Assembly (NCBI GenBank): GCA_016790165.1
Contig: JAEUPL010000029.1
Location: 1 to 59,458 of the forward strand
Direction: 5' to 3'
DNA from: Burkholderiales bacterium
GTDB lineage: Bacteria; Pseudomonadota; Gammaproteobacteria; Burkholderiales; Casimicrobiaceae
Length of the DNA: 59,458 bases
The translations under genes and the position numbers were made by a program. This document shows positions 29,181 to 37,572 of this stretch, piece after piece (position 1 is the first letter of the stretch; each line of letters begins with the position of its first letter). Under the pieces are notes generated by a model. That model saw only the letters and a list, made by a program, of their open reading frames with translations, was not told the DNA's origin and ran no database searches.

Positions 29181-29282
29181 ATCGCTTGGTTCCTCCTCCT
29201 TACCGGGCGATTGATGTCCTCCTTCCTCCTCCTTTGGTGAGACATCTTTAACGGCGGGCCCTCGGGCTCGCCGTTTTCTTTT
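29181..29282 (+). ncRNA. Candidate small RNA with two anti-Shine-Dalgarno hairpin loops
   Basis: The sequence between a good promoter and a Rho-independent terminator folds into three hairpins. Hairpin 1 (29181-29211) has a 10-bp stem, AUCGCUUGGU with ACCGGGCGAU including two U-G pairs, and an 11-nt loop UCCUCCUCCUU. Hairpin 2 (29213-29246) has stem GAUGUC/GACAUC and a loop that again carries UCCUCCUCCUU. Hairpin 3 is the terminator. Both loops are complementary to AGGAGG ribosome-binding sites and resemble the 3' end of 16S rRNA. The inferred RNA of about 102 nt could block translation starts or titrate a factor. From memory, Rfam holds a betaproteobacterial toxic small RNA family of this kind; membership is unchecked. 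Confidence 0.75.
29250..29282 (+). terminator. Rho-independent terminator of the small RNA
   Basis: AACGGCG (29250-29256) pairs with CGCCGTT (29269-29275), extended by GGCC with GGCT (including G-U) to a CUCG loop, and is followed by TTTTCTTTT. It is a strong terminator with no upstream gene on this strand other than the proposed RNA. Confidence 0.88.
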
Positions 29283-29318
29283 CTGCCCTGTCGACGACCG
29301 ATGCCGTCCGGATTTTCG

Positions 29319-29347
29319 TTGGTAGATCAGTGATTTAGCGCTATACT
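29319..29347 (+). promoter_or_regulatory. Candidate promoter of rplM-rpsI
   Basis: TTGGTA (29319-29324) and TATACT (29342-29347) with a 17-bp spacer lie upstream of rplM. The leader would be about 110 nt long, enough for autoregulation by a ribosomal protein, although no specific fold was identified. Confidence 0.6.
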
Positions 29348-29466
29348 AGTGGGCTCGCTTGAACTTGTCCAAGGTTCGGGCGGGGAAACTCACAACGCGC
29401 TGGGCGACAGAGCGTGGCACACACCACATTCACCGCCCTTCGCAAAACATCAAACGAGTCTACGCA

Positions 29467-29901
29467 ATGAAAACCTTTTCAGCCAAGCCGACCGACATCA
29501 AGCAGGAATGGCTGCATGTCGACGGCACAGACCAGATTCTCGGTCGCCTCGCCACGCAAATCGCCCTGCGCCTCCGTGGCAAACACAAAGCCATCTTCAC
29601 GCCGCACATGGACACGGGCGACTTCGTCATCGTGACCAACGTGGAAAAAATCCGTGTGACTGGCAACAAAGCTCACCAAAAGACGTATTTCCGTCACTCC
29701 GGCTACCCCGGCGGCATCTATGAAACCAATTTCGAGAAGCTGCAGGCCAAGTACCCGGACCGCGTCCTCAAGAATGCAGTCAAGGGCATGCTGCCTAAAG
29801 GTCCGCTCGGTTACGCGATGCTCAAGAAGCTGAAGTGCTACACCGGCGACGCCCATCCGCACGCCGCCCAGCAACCGAAAACCGTTACGTTCGCACAGTA
29901 A
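29467..29901 (+). CDS. rplM: 50S ribosomal protein L13
   Basis: The 144-residue protein begins [20 protein letters not shown] and contains the L13 signature [23 protein letters not shown]. It is an early-assembling large-subunit protein. The ATG at 29467 was chosen because the longer frame from 29359 adds residues not found in L13. It is followed after 27 bp by rpsI, the usual pair. Confidence 0.98.
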   Translation: MKTFSAKPTDIKQEWLHVDGTDQILGRLATQIALRLRGKHKAIFTPHMDTGDFVIVTNVEKIRVTGNKAHQKTYFRHSGYPGGIYETNFEKLQAKYPDRVLKNAVKGMLPKGPLGYAMLKKLKCYTGDAHPHAAQQPKTVTFAQ

Positions 29902-29928
29902 GCGACTCGCACCCAAGGAATCATCAAA

Positions 29929-30321
29929 ATGATCGGTAACTTCCACTACGGTACGGGTCGTCGCAAAAGCGCTGTCGCTCGTGTTTTCATCAAGTCCGGC
30001 AAGGGCGCCTTCACGGTGAACGGCAAGCCGGTTGACCAATTTTTCTCCCGCGAAACCGGCCGCATGATCGTGCGCCAGCCGCTCGTGCTGACCAACAACC
30101 TCGACAGCCTCGACATCATGGTCAACGTGATGGGTGGTGGTGAATCCGGGCAGGCCGGTGCAGTACGCCACGGCATCACCCGCGCGCTAATCGAGTACGA
30201 TTCGGCGTACAAGCCCGACCTGAAGAAGGCCGGCCTCGTTACCCGCGACGCACGCGAAGTTGAACGCAAGAAAGTCGGTCTGCGCAAAGCACGCCGCCGC
30301 AAGCAGTTCTCGAAGCGCTAG
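29929..30321 (+). CDS. rpsI: 30S ribosomal protein S9
   Basis: The 130-residue protein has the S9 features [39 protein letters not shown] and the basic C-terminal tail ending [11 protein letters not shown], which reaches the P-site tRNA. The second start-codon base of the leader region has AAGGAA as ribosome-binding site (29915-29920). A strong terminator follows. Confidence 0.98.
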   Translation: MIGNFHYGTGRRKSAVARVFIKSGKGAFTVNGKPVDQFFSRETGRMIVRQPLVLTNNLDSLDIMVNVMGGGESGQAGAVRHGITRALIEYDSAYKPDLKKAGLVTRDAREVERKKVGLRKARRRKQFSKR

Positions 30322-30356
30322 TCGCGACTACACTCAGATCGCGCAAGCGATTCGAC

Positions 30357-30390
30357 AAAGGCTGCGAGAGATCCTCGCAGCCTTTGTGCT
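30357..30390 (+). terminator. Rho-independent terminator after rpsI
   Basis: AAAGGCTGCGAG (30357-30368), loop AGATC, and CTCGCAGCCTTT (30374-30385) form a perfect 12-bp stem followed by a T-rich run. It separates rplM-rpsI from argC. Confidence 0.9.
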
Positions 30391-30453
30391 TTATACGACG
30401 GCCGTCTTGTAGCCGTCCTGAGACAAGAATTCACTGAAACGAGGACCTCACTC

Positions 30454-31515
30454 GTGAACGCTGCAAAACACGTGAAAGTCGGCATCGTTGGCGGCACCGG
30501 ATACACCGGCGTTGAGCTGCTGCGCATGCTCACCCTGCACCCCCACGCGACGGTGAGCATGATCACTTCGCGCAAGGATGCGGGCACCCGTCTCGACAGC
30601 ATGTTTCCGAGCCTGCGCGGCCGCTGTGACCTTGAGTTCAGCGATACCGCAACAGCTGATCTGACCACCTGTGACGTCGTGTTCTACGCCACACCGCACG
30701 GTGTTGCGATGGCCGACGCGCCCAAACTGACGGCCGCAGGGGTGAAGATCATTGATCTCGCGGCCGACTTCCGCTTCAAGGACCTCGCCGTTTTCGAGAA
30801 GTGGTACAAGCTTCCGCATAGCTGCCCGGACCTCGCGGCGACCGCCGCGTATGGTCTCGTCGAACTCAATCGCGATGCCATCCGCAGCGCCAATATCGTC
30901 GGCAATCCTGGCTGCTATCCCACCACCATGCAGCTTGGTTTCTATCCGCTGCTGAAAGCCGGTGTGATCGACGCCGGGCGTCTGATTGCCGATTGCGCGT
31001 CAGGCGTGTCAGGTGCAGGCAAAAAGGCCGACATGGACCTCATCTTCAGCGAGGCCAGTGACAACTTCAAGGCCTACAACGTGTCTGGCCATCGCCACCA
31101 GCCCGAGACCGAGGCGCGCCTGCGAGAGATGACCGGCGAGACGGTGCGCCTGATATTCACACCGCACCTGACACCGATGATTCGCGGCATGCACTCGACA
31201 CTCTACGCGCAACTGAACGCAAAGGGTCTGCCGTTGAGTAACGAGGCGCTGCAGGCACTGTTCGAGGAAGCCTACAAGGGCGAACCCTTCGTTGACGTGA
31301 TGCCGTTCGGCAGCACCCCCGACACCCGCTCGACGCGTGGCAGCAATGTGCTGCGTATCGCGCTGCATCGCCCGCAAGGCGGCGACACGGTGGTGGTACT
31401 GGTGGCACAGGATAACCTCGTGAAAGGCGCCGCCGGTCAAGCGGTGCAGTGCATGAACCTGATGTTTGGCCTGCCGGAAACAGCCGGCCTGCAGACGCTG
31501 CCGCTGTCGCCCTGA
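30454..31515 (+). CDS. argC: N-acetyl-gamma-glutamyl-phosphate reductase
   Basis: This 353-residue enzyme makes N-acetylglutamate semialdehyde in arginine synthesis. It has the NADP-binding start [17 protein letters not shown], the catalytic cysteine in [14 protein letters not shown] near residue 153, and [11 protein letters not shown]. The start is GTG (30454), with GAGGACC upstream. argG lies 8 kb away in the same window but not in the same operon. Confidence 0.97.
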   Translation: MNAAKHVKVGIVGGTGYTGVELLRMLTLHPHATVSMITSRKDAGTRLDSMFPSLRGRCDLEFSDTATADLTTCDVVFYATPHGVAMADAPKLTAAGVKIIDLAADFRFKDLAVFEKWYKLPHSCPDLAATAAYGLVELNRDAIRSANIVGNPGCYPTTMQLGFYPLLKAGVIDAGRLIADCASGVSGAGKKADMDLIFSEASDNFKAYNVSGHRHQPETEARLREMTGETVRLIFTPHLTPMIRGMHSTLYAQLNAKGLPLSNEALQALFEEAYKGEPFVDVMPFGSTPDTRSTRGSNVLRIALHRPQGGDTVVVLVAQDNLVKGAAGQAVQCMNLMFGLPETAGLQTLPLSP

Positions 31516-31552
31516 GCGGCCCGCTGGCGCTATCGCCACCTGCATCGGCACC

Positions 31553-32317
31553 ATGGCCTGGCTTCGCTCCGATCGCATCGTCTCCGGACTACGCCGGCGC
31601 TTTGGCATCTCCGCGCCCAAGCTGGCGGTTCGGACGCATTGGCCGTGGCAAGTCAAGGCAGCCATCGCGGGCGTCGCTGTTCTCGTATTGATCGGGTTGT
31701 TTTATGGCGGCTTTGACGCCGGCCGCATTTTTGCGGGCTTCAACATCGGCAAGGTGCGGGAAGAACAGGAGAAACTCACCGCCGAGCTACGCACGCTGCG
31801 CGCGGAAAACGAACAACTCAAACGCGACAACATTGAGAATGCCAATGCCGCGCAAATGGCAGTTGGCGCGCGCGACGTACTGTCCAAGCAGATCGTCGCG
31901 TTGCAGGCCGAAAACACGCAACTGAAGGAAGAGACCGCGTTCTTCGAAAAGCTGCTCGGCAGCGCCACCGGTGGAAAAAATGGCCTCGCTGTGCAACGCC
32001 TGCAGGCTGAGCGCGAGACGGTGGACAGTTACCGCTTCCGGGCGCTGGTGGTGCAAGGCAGCGCAGACGCGCCCTTCAAGGGTCGCGTCAGCATCAGCGC
32101 GACGGCGATCACCGACGGCGGCAAGCGACTCACGCTCAATCTGCCTGAGGAACAACCCGACCTGCAGCCCGCGCTCGCGTTAGACTTCAAGGCATACCAG
32201 CGCGTGGAAGGCGTCATCAAGCTGCCGGCCAACGCGCAACTGAAAACATTGTTGATGCGTGTTACGCCGCAGGGTGCCAACGCAGCCAAGGCGCAACAGT
32301 CGCTGCAACTGCAATAA
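31553..32317 (+). CDS. Coiled-coil inner-membrane protein (DUF6776-like)
   Basis: This 254-residue protein has a basic N-terminus, one transmembrane helix (about 42-62, AAIAGVAVLVLIGLFYGGF), a heptad-rich coiled coil (about 73-140, EEQEKLTAELRTLRAENEQL) and a C-terminal beta-rich domain. This resembles a betaproteobacterial family that regularly lies before a bactofilin gene. The ATG at 31553 excludes an arginine/cysteine-rich stretch from an earlier in-frame start inside argC. It lies 16 bp before the bactofilin gene, so a role in anchoring that cytoskeletal polymer at the membrane is plausible but only inferred. Confidence 0.78.
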   Translation: MAWLRSDRIVSGLRRRFGISAPKLAVRTHWPWQVKAAIAGVAVLVLIGLFYGGFDAGRIFAGFNIGKVREEQEKLTAELRTLRAENEQLKRDNIENANAAQMAVGARDVLSKQIVALQAENTQLKEETAFFEKLLGSATGGKNGLAVQRLQAERETVDSYRFRALVVQGSADAPFKGRVSISATAITDGGKRLTLNLPEEQPDLQPALALDFKAYQRVEGVIKLPANAQLKTLLMRVTPQGANAAKAQQSLQLQ

Positions 32318-32333
32318 ATAGCGAGGAGACGTC

Positions 32334-32747
32334 ATGTTCAACAAGAAAAAAGCGCATGTGCCGCAGAAGCAGATCGATAGCCTCATCGGCGCTTCCACGA
32401 CCATTCAGGGCGACATCTCGTTCTCCGGCGGCTTGCGCGTTGACGGCTGCGTCAAGGGCCATATCCACAGTGAGGGTGATGACCACTCAACACTAGTCAT
32501 CAGCGAAAAGGCCAAAGTGGAAGGGGAAATCCGCGTGTCACACGTGGTGATCGACGGCACGGTGAACGGTCCGGTCAACGCCAGCGAATACCTCGAACTG
32601 ATGCAAAACGCGCGAATCACGGGTGACGTCACGTACCGCACGCTCGAGATGCAGGTCGGTGCAGTCATTGAGGGGCGCCTGCTGCACGTGCAGCCCGGCT
32701 CGGCGGACGTCGTTGAGCTCAAACGGCTGGGCAGCGAAAAAGGCTAG
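32334..32747 (+). CDS. Bactofilin (polymer-forming cytoskeletal protein)
   Basis: The 137-residue protein has the right-handed beta-helix repeats of bactofilins: IDSLIGASTTIQGDISFSGGLRVDGCVKG, then KAKVEGEIRVSHVVIDGTVNGPV and ARITGDVTYRTLEMQVGAVIEG. It polymerises without nucleotide and works in cell shape or pole organisation. GAGGAG lies 7 bp before the ATG. It follows the coiled-coil membrane protein gene and is probably co-transcribed with it. Confidence 0.95.
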   Translation: MFNKKKAHVPQKQIDSLIGASTTIQGDISFSGGLRVDGCVKGHIHSEGDDHSTLVISEKAKVEGEIRVSHVVIDGTVNGPVNASEYLELMQNARITGDVTYRTLEMQVGAVIEGRLLHVQPGSADVVELKRLGSEKG

Positions 32748-32902
32748 GACTCCCTCCGCCGCGGCGCACCACCTGCGCGCAGATGCCCATGTCGCGGGCG
32801 CGGTTGAAATAGATTGGCGTCACCCCGATAATCGAGTGTATTAGTCGGGTTTTCAGCACCACAGGCGTCAGGAGGCCGTGGTCGGCCTGACTGGAGTGAA
32901 CC

Positions 32903-33253
32903 ATGAATGCAATGACCGAACTTCCCGCGCCGATCAATTTCACCGACGCCGCCGCAAACAAGGTGCGCGATCTGATCATTGACGAACAGAACCCGAACCT
33001 GAAGTTGCGTGTCTTCGTCACGGGCGGTGGCTGCTCAGGCTTCCAGTACGGCTTCACCTTTGACGAGGACGTCAACGAAGACGACACGATCATGGAGAAG
33101 AACGAAGTCAAGCTGCTGATTGACGCCATGAGTTATCAGTATCTGGTCGGCGCCGAGATCGACTACACCGACGGCCTCGAAGGCGCGCAATTCGTCATCA
33201 AGAATCCGAACGCCACCTCCACCTGCGGCTGCGGTAATTCGTTTAGCGCGTAG
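32903..33253 (+). CDS. erpA: Iron-sulfur cluster insertion protein ErpA
   Basis: This 116-residue A-type carrier has the three cluster cysteines in [11 protein letters not shown] and CGCGNSFSA. Its body matches ErpA rather than IscA ([45 protein letters not shown]). It delivers [4Fe-4S] clusters to apoproteins. A strong terminator follows at 33285. Confidence 0.96.
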   Translation: MNAMTELPAPINFTDAAANKVRDLIIDEQNPNLKLRVFVTGGGCSGFQYGFTFDEDVNEDDTIMEKNEVKLLIDAMSYQYLVGAEIDYTDGLEGAQFVIKNPNATSTCGCGNSFSA

Positions 33254-33284
33254 ACGTCGGGCCGTTCCCTGTTGTCATCGATCG

Positions 33285-33308
33285 ACGGCACCTGCAGGTG
33301 CCGTTTTC
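33285..33308 (+). terminator. Rho-independent terminator after erpA
   Basis: ACGGCACC (33285-33292), loop TGCA and GGTGCCGT (33297-33304) form a perfect 8-bp stem followed by TTTTC. It lies 32 bp after the erpA stop. Confidence 0.85.
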
Positions 33309-33328
33309 ATTCGGCGGTGAATGCACGT

Positions 33329-33450
33329 TACAGCTTTTTGCACTGAGCGACGATTCTGCGGTGCTTTGCATCACGAAAATTGGTAAGTCGACTATCAGAA
33401 AAATGCCTGTGCATCGACTGCTGCGCAGCCGATAAACCATAAAAGCTGTA
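33329..33450. repeat. Dispersed intergenic repeat, copy 1 (about 122 bp)
   Basis: The ends are an inverted repeat: TACAGCTTTT (33329-33338) and AAAAGCTGTA (33441-33450). The middle holds AAGTCGACTATCAGAAAAAT. Copies 2-4 at 39378, 49343 and 55886 have the same length, related ends and the shared GTCGACT core. It lies between the erpA terminator and the end of anmK. Confidence 0.75.
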
Positions 33451-33479
33451 TCAATCCAAGGGAGCTTTGCGCCGGTCAG

Positions 33480-34589
33480 TCAAGCCGGATACACCGCACC
33501 GAGGACACGCGGCCCGCGCGCGCCCGTCACCGCCGGCAGATTTCCCGGCTCACTGTTGAAGCACTGGCGTGCCAGCCACGCAAAGGCAAGGGCCTCCACC
33601 TGCATCGGGTCAACGCCGATATCCGCCGTCGAGCGCGCGCCCGGAATCGCTCGGAACAAGGGCTCGTTGAACACACCGCCCCCACACACGAACACGGCGC
33701 GGCCGTCTACGGCATTGGCAATGCTGCGCGCGGTCAATGCCACCAGCGTGGCCTGCACGTCGACCGGATTGAGCATCCGTCCAGACGCACCCTCAGCGAC
33801 ACCATGCGCCGCCAGCGCTGCATCGAACCAGGCCAGATTGAACCGTTCGCGCCCCGTGCTCTTGGGTGCCGGTTTCGCGAAATACGGCTCGCTCAACAGG
33901 CGAGCGAGCAAGGCTTCGTCCACGCGCCCGGTTGCGCCCCACGCGCCGCGCTCATCGAACGGTTTTCCGGTGTGGCGTTCGCACCAGGCGTCGAGCAGCG
34001 TGTTCCCCGGCCCCGTATCGAAGCCCAGCACCGGTTGAGCAGCCTCGGGCGAACCCGTCGCAGGCAACAAGGTCACGTTGGCGATGCCGCCGATATTCAC
34101 CACCGCGCGCGGCGCGTCCGACTGGAACACCGCGGCGTGGAATGCGGGCACCAGCGGCGCGCCCTGACCGCCCGCAGCGACGTCCCGACTGCGAAAATCG
34201 GCGACCACAGCGATACCTGTCAGTTCTGACAGTAGCGCCGGGTGATTAAGTTGCCATGTGAAGCCGCGTTCCGGTCGGTGCCGAATCGTCTGTCCGTGCG
34301 CACCGATCGCCGCGACGTCCTTCGAAGTCAGCCCGGTTTTTGCCAGCAGCGCCCGCACCGCCTCGCCGTACGCCTGCGCCAATGCCACCGACGCATCCCC
34401 GGCGCGCTCGATCTCATCAGCGCCGGACTGCATCAACGCCTGCAACGAAGCGCGCAACGCGGACGAAAACGGCAGGTGCGCATGGCCGAGCGACGCAACG
34501 CGGTGGCCCGAAAAATCGGCCAGCACGGCATCGACGCCGTCGACACTGGTGCCACTCATCAGGCCGATGTAGCGCTCGTTAAGCAGCAT
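33480..34589 (-). CDS. anmK: Anhydro-N-acetylmuramic acid kinase
   Basis: The 369-residue protein starts YIGLMSGTSVDGVDAVLADF, has GAHGQTIRHRP, VVNIGGIANVTLLP and LGFDTGPGNTLLDAW, all signatures of AnmK. It cleaves and phosphorylates 1,6-anhydro-MurNAc in peptidoglycan recycling, giving MurNAc-6-phosphate. It is divergent from tyrS, with a 79-bp gap between the starts. Confidence 0.97.
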   Translation of the reverse strand: MLLNERYIGLMSGTSVDGVDAVLADFSGHRVASLGHAHLPFSSALRASLQALMQSGADEIERAGDASVALAQAYGEAVRALLAKTGLTSKDVAAIGAHGQTIRHRPERGFTWQLNHPALLSELTGIAVVADFRSRDVAAGGQGAPLVPAFHAAVFQSDAPRAVVNIGGIANVTLLPATGSPEAAQPVLGFDTGPGNTLLDAWCERHTGKPFDERGAWGATGRVDEALLARLLSEPYFAKPAPKSTGRERFNLAWFDAALAAHGVAEGASGRMLNPVDVQATLVALTARSIANAVDGRAVFVCGGGVFNEPLFRAIPGARSTADIGVDPMQVEALAFAWLARQCFNSEPGNLPAVTGARGPRVLGAVYPA

Positions 34590-34668
34590 GGGCGTCCGTC
34601 CCGGAATGCGAAAATGACGGCAATCGTATCAAGGCGGCGCCCACCGGGCACCCCGTCCAACTGCCGTC

Positions 34669-35892
34669 ATGTCCTTCGCCAATATCTCCGCCCAACAACA
34701 ATTCGACATCATGAAGCGCGGCTGCGACGAACTGCTCGTCGAAGCTGAAATGCTTGCCAAAATCAAGAAGAGCATGGCGAGCGGCAAGCCGCTGCGCGCC
34801 AAACTGGGGCTCGACCCGACGCGCCCGGACCTGCACCTCGGGCACAGCGTGGTGCTGAACAAGCTGCGCCAGTTTCAGGATCTCGGCCACACGGTCATCT
34901 TCCTGGTCGGTGACTTCACCTCGCTGATTGGCGATCCGTCGGGCCGCAACGACACCCGCCCGCCGCTGGAGCGCGAGCAGATCATCGAGAACGCGAAGAC
35001 TTATCACGCCCAGGCCAGCAAGGTGCTGGACCCGGCGCGCACCGAAATTCGCTACAACAGCGAATGGAGCGACCCGCTCGGCGCCGCCGGCATGATCAAG
35101 CTGGCCGCGCGCTACACGGTCGCCCGCATGATGGAGCGTGAGGACTTCACCCAGCGCTTCAAGAGCGGCGTGCCGATTGCCATCCACGAGTTTCTGTACC
35201 CACTGATGCAGGGCTATGACTCGGTCGCCCTGCATGCAGATATCGAGCTCGGCGGCACCGACCAGAAGTTCAACCTGCTCATGGGCCGCACGCTGCAGTC
35301 GCAGTACGGCCAGGAGCAGCAGTGCATCCTGACCATGCCGCTGCTGGTCGGGCTCGATGGCGTCGAGAAGATGAGCAAGTCGAAAGACAACTACATCGGC
35401 CTCACCGAGCCGGCGAGCGAAATTTTCGGCAAAGTGATGTCGATCAGCGACGCGCTGATGTGGAACTACTATGAGCTGCTCTCGTTCAAGCCGGTGGACG
35501 AGATCGCTGCCGTCAAAGCGAAGTGCGACGGCAAACAGATGAACCCGCGCGACGCCAAGGTCGCCCTCGCCATCGAAATCGCCGCGCGCTTCAGCTCACA
35601 GGCCGATGCCGATCGCGCGTATGCCGAGTTCGAAGCCCGAAAAACGGGCGCCGCGCCGGAACAGATGCCCGAGGTCACCATTCACTGCGCCGACGAAAGC
35701 ATGCTCGCCACGCAGATCGCCAAGCAAGCCGACCTGGTCGGCAGCACCGGCGAAGCGGGTCGTCTGATCGAAGGCCGCGGCTTCAGGGTCGACGGTGAAG
35801 TGATTGAAGACCGCCACGTCAAGCTCGCCAAAGGCAAGACCTATGTTGTGCAGGCCGGCAAGCGCAAGTTTGCGCGGGTGACGCTGGTTTGA
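34669..35892 (+). CDS. tyrS: Tyrosyl-tRNA synthetase
   Basis: This 407-residue class I synthetase has the HIGH motif as HLGHSVVLNKL near residue 57, the KMSKS motif as KMSKSKDN near residue 235, and a C-terminal S4 RNA-binding domain (LIEGRGFRVDGEVIED). It belongs to the TyrZ-like branch with the HLGH variant. sdaA starts 19 bp downstream. A decayed second copy of the S4 domain lies beyond sdaA. Confidence 0.97.
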   Translation: MSFANISAQQQFDIMKRGCDELLVEAEMLAKIKKSMASGKPLRAKLGLDPTRPDLHLGHSVVLNKLRQFQDLGHTVIFLVGDFTSLIGDPSGRNDTRPPLEREQIIENAKTYHAQASKVLDPARTEIRYNSEWSDPLGAAGMIKLAARYTVARMMEREDFTQRFKSGVPIAIHEFLYPLMQGYDSVALHADIELGGTDQKFNLLMGRTLQSQYGQEQQCILTMPLLVGLDGVEKMSKSKDNYIGLTEPASEIFGKVMSISDALMWNYYELLSFKPVDEIAAVKAKCDGKQMNPRDAKVALAIEIAARFSSQADADRAYAEFEARKTGAAPEQMPEVTIHCADESMLATQIAKQADLVGSTGEAGRLIEGRGFRVDGEVIEDRHVKLAKGKTYVVQAGKRKFARVTLV

Positions 35893-35911
35893 CCACGCAA
35901 GGTCTGCTCGC

Positions 35912-37294
35912 ATGTACATCTCGCTGACAGACCTGTTCAAAATTGGCATCGGCCCTTCGTCGTCACACACGGTGGGGCCGATGCGCGCGGCGCGGCGCTT
36001 TTTGATGGAATTGCCCGACGGCGCGCTGGCGGAAGTCGCGCGCGTTCGCGTTGAGCTGTTCGGCTCTCTCGCACACACCGGGCAGGGACACGGCACCGAC
36101 GTTGCGATTCAGCTCGGCTTCTGCGGCGAACTGCCCGATGAGGTCGACACCGCGAGCATTCCCGGTCGCATCGCGGAGATCGCGCGCAAACAATTGATCA
36201 ATCTGCTCGGCAAGCGGTCGGTCCGTTTTCAGCCACTCACCGACCTTCGCTACAACCTGAAGGATCTGTTGCCGCTGCACTCCAACGCGATGACGTTTCG
36301 CGCGTACGCTGATGAGGCCGCCGCCACGCCGCCGCTCGCCGAGCGCACGCTGTATTCGATTGGCGGTGGCTTCATTGTCGATGAGGATGAGGCGTTCGTC
36401 GGCAGCCCGCGCGGCGGTGAGGCGACCGTGCCGTACCCGTACAGCAGCATGGCGGGACTGTTGCTGCACGCCAAGCGTGAACAGCTGCCGTTGATGGACT
36501 TGCTGCGCGCGAACGAACACGCCTTGCGCGGTGCTGCTGCGACCTCGGCGTTTCTCGATCGCGTGATCGACACGTTCTTCAACTGCATCGATCGCGGCAT
36601 CGCCACGCGCGGCGAGTTGCCCGGCGGTCTGGGCGTCAAGCGGCGCGCGCCGGACATTCATCACCAGCTCACGGTTGAGCGCGGTCAGCGCCGGGCGGCG
36701 CCGCACAAGATGCTCGACTGGGTCAGTGTGTACGCGATTGCTGTGAACGAAGAGAACGCGGCGGGTGGTCGTGTCGTCACCGCGCCAACCAATGGTGCTG
36801 CGGGCGTGGTGCCTGCGGTGCTGCGCTATGCGCGTGACTTCTGCGACGTCGAACACGATGGCCTGCACGATTTTCTGCTGGTAGCGGCAGCGGTCGGCGC
36901 GCTGTGCAAGATGAACGCGTCCATCTCGGGTGCCGAAGTGGGCTGCCAGGGCGAGGTTGGATCAGCGGCTGCGATGGCGGCGGCCGGTCTTGCCGCTGCG
37001 CTCGGCGCCAGCAACGAGCAGATCGAAAACGCTGCCGAAATTGCGCTGGAGCATCATCTGGGCATGACCTGTGACCCGATCGGCGGACTCGTGCAGATCC
37101 CCTGCATCGAGCGCAACGCAATGGGCGCAGTGAAGGCGATCAGCGCCACCTCGCTCGCAATGCGCGGTGACGGCACTCACCGAATCTCGCTCGATCAGGC
37201 CATCGACACCATGCGCCGCACCGGCGCCGACATGCAGGCGAAGTACAAAGAGACCTCGCAGGGCGGGCTGGCGCTGGCGCAGGTGGAGTGCTGA
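35912..37294 (+). CDS. sdaA: L-serine ammonia-lyase (iron-sulfur type)
   Basis: The 460-residue single-chain enzyme deaminates L-serine to pyruvate. The beta domain opens with [21 protein letters not shown] and the alpha domain holds cysteines for a labile [4Fe-4S] cluster ([22 protein letters not shown] and [12 protein letters not shown]). Length matches E. coli SdaA/SdaB. It follows tyrS by 19 bp. Confidence 0.97.
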   Translation: MYISLTDLFKIGIGPSSSHTVGPMRAARRFLMELPDGALAEVARVRVELFGSLAHTGQGHGTDVAIQLGFCGELPDEVDTASIPGRIAEIARKQLINLLGKRSVRFQPLTDLRYNLKDLLPLHSNAMTFRAYADEAAATPPLAERTLYSIGGGFIVDEDEAFVGSPRGGEATVPYPYSSMAGLLLHAKREQLPLMDLLRANEHALRGAAATSAFLDRVIDTFFNCIDRGIATRGELPGGLGVKRRAPDIHHQLTVERGQRRAAPHKMLDWVSVYAIAVNEENAAGGRVVTAPTNGAAGVVPAVLRYARDFCDVEHDGLHDFLLVAAAVGALCKMNASISGAEVGCQGEVGSAAAMAAAGLAAALGASNEQIENAAEIALEHHLGMTCDPIGGLVQIPCIERNAMGAVKAISATSLAMRGDGTHRISLDQAIDTMRRTGADMQAKYKETSQGGLALAQVEC

Positions 37295-37325
37295 ATATCC
37301 CTGCGTCAGTGAGGCGTGACCCCGG

Positions 37326-37548
37326 AACGACGCTGCGCGCTTTGCGGCAGGCGCCACGCTCGCAAGGCACGTCTCCCGGCGAGCCCATCTGGCCCGCGGC
37401 ACGGACGTGGCCGGTGGATTTATCGACGGGCGCAACTTCAAGGTCGACGGCGAACTGATCAAGACCGTCGCGTCAGGCGCGCGTGGGGCAGGACCTGCGT
37501 GATCCCGGCGGGCAAACGCGAGTTCGCCCGGGTGGCCTTGACATATTA
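37326..37548 (+). pseudogene. Decayed remnant of a tyrS 3' end (S4 domain)
   Basis: One frame reads ATLARHVSRRAHLARGTDV then AGGFIDGRNFKVDGELIKT before a stop at 37499. This matches MLATQIAKQADLVGSTGE then AGRLIEGRGFRVDGEVIED of the intact TyrS 1.6 kb upstream. After a frame shift the sequence continues VIPAGKREFARVAL, matching VVQAGKRKFARVTL at the very TyrS C-terminus. No start or catalytic domain is present. It looks like the tail of a second tyrS copy, or of a duplication that also included sdaA's insertion point, that has since decayed. Confidence 0.75.
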
Positions 37549-37572
37549 TTTTGCGAACCGTAGGAGCGCACG

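Noticed and set aside
29165-29251. 28-codon reading frame (MLKFTHRLVPPPYRAIDVL...) in the small-RNA region
   Set aside because: Its ATG lies upstream of the predicted transcription start at 29181 and overlaps the -10 region; the proline codons are simply the CCT loop repeats.
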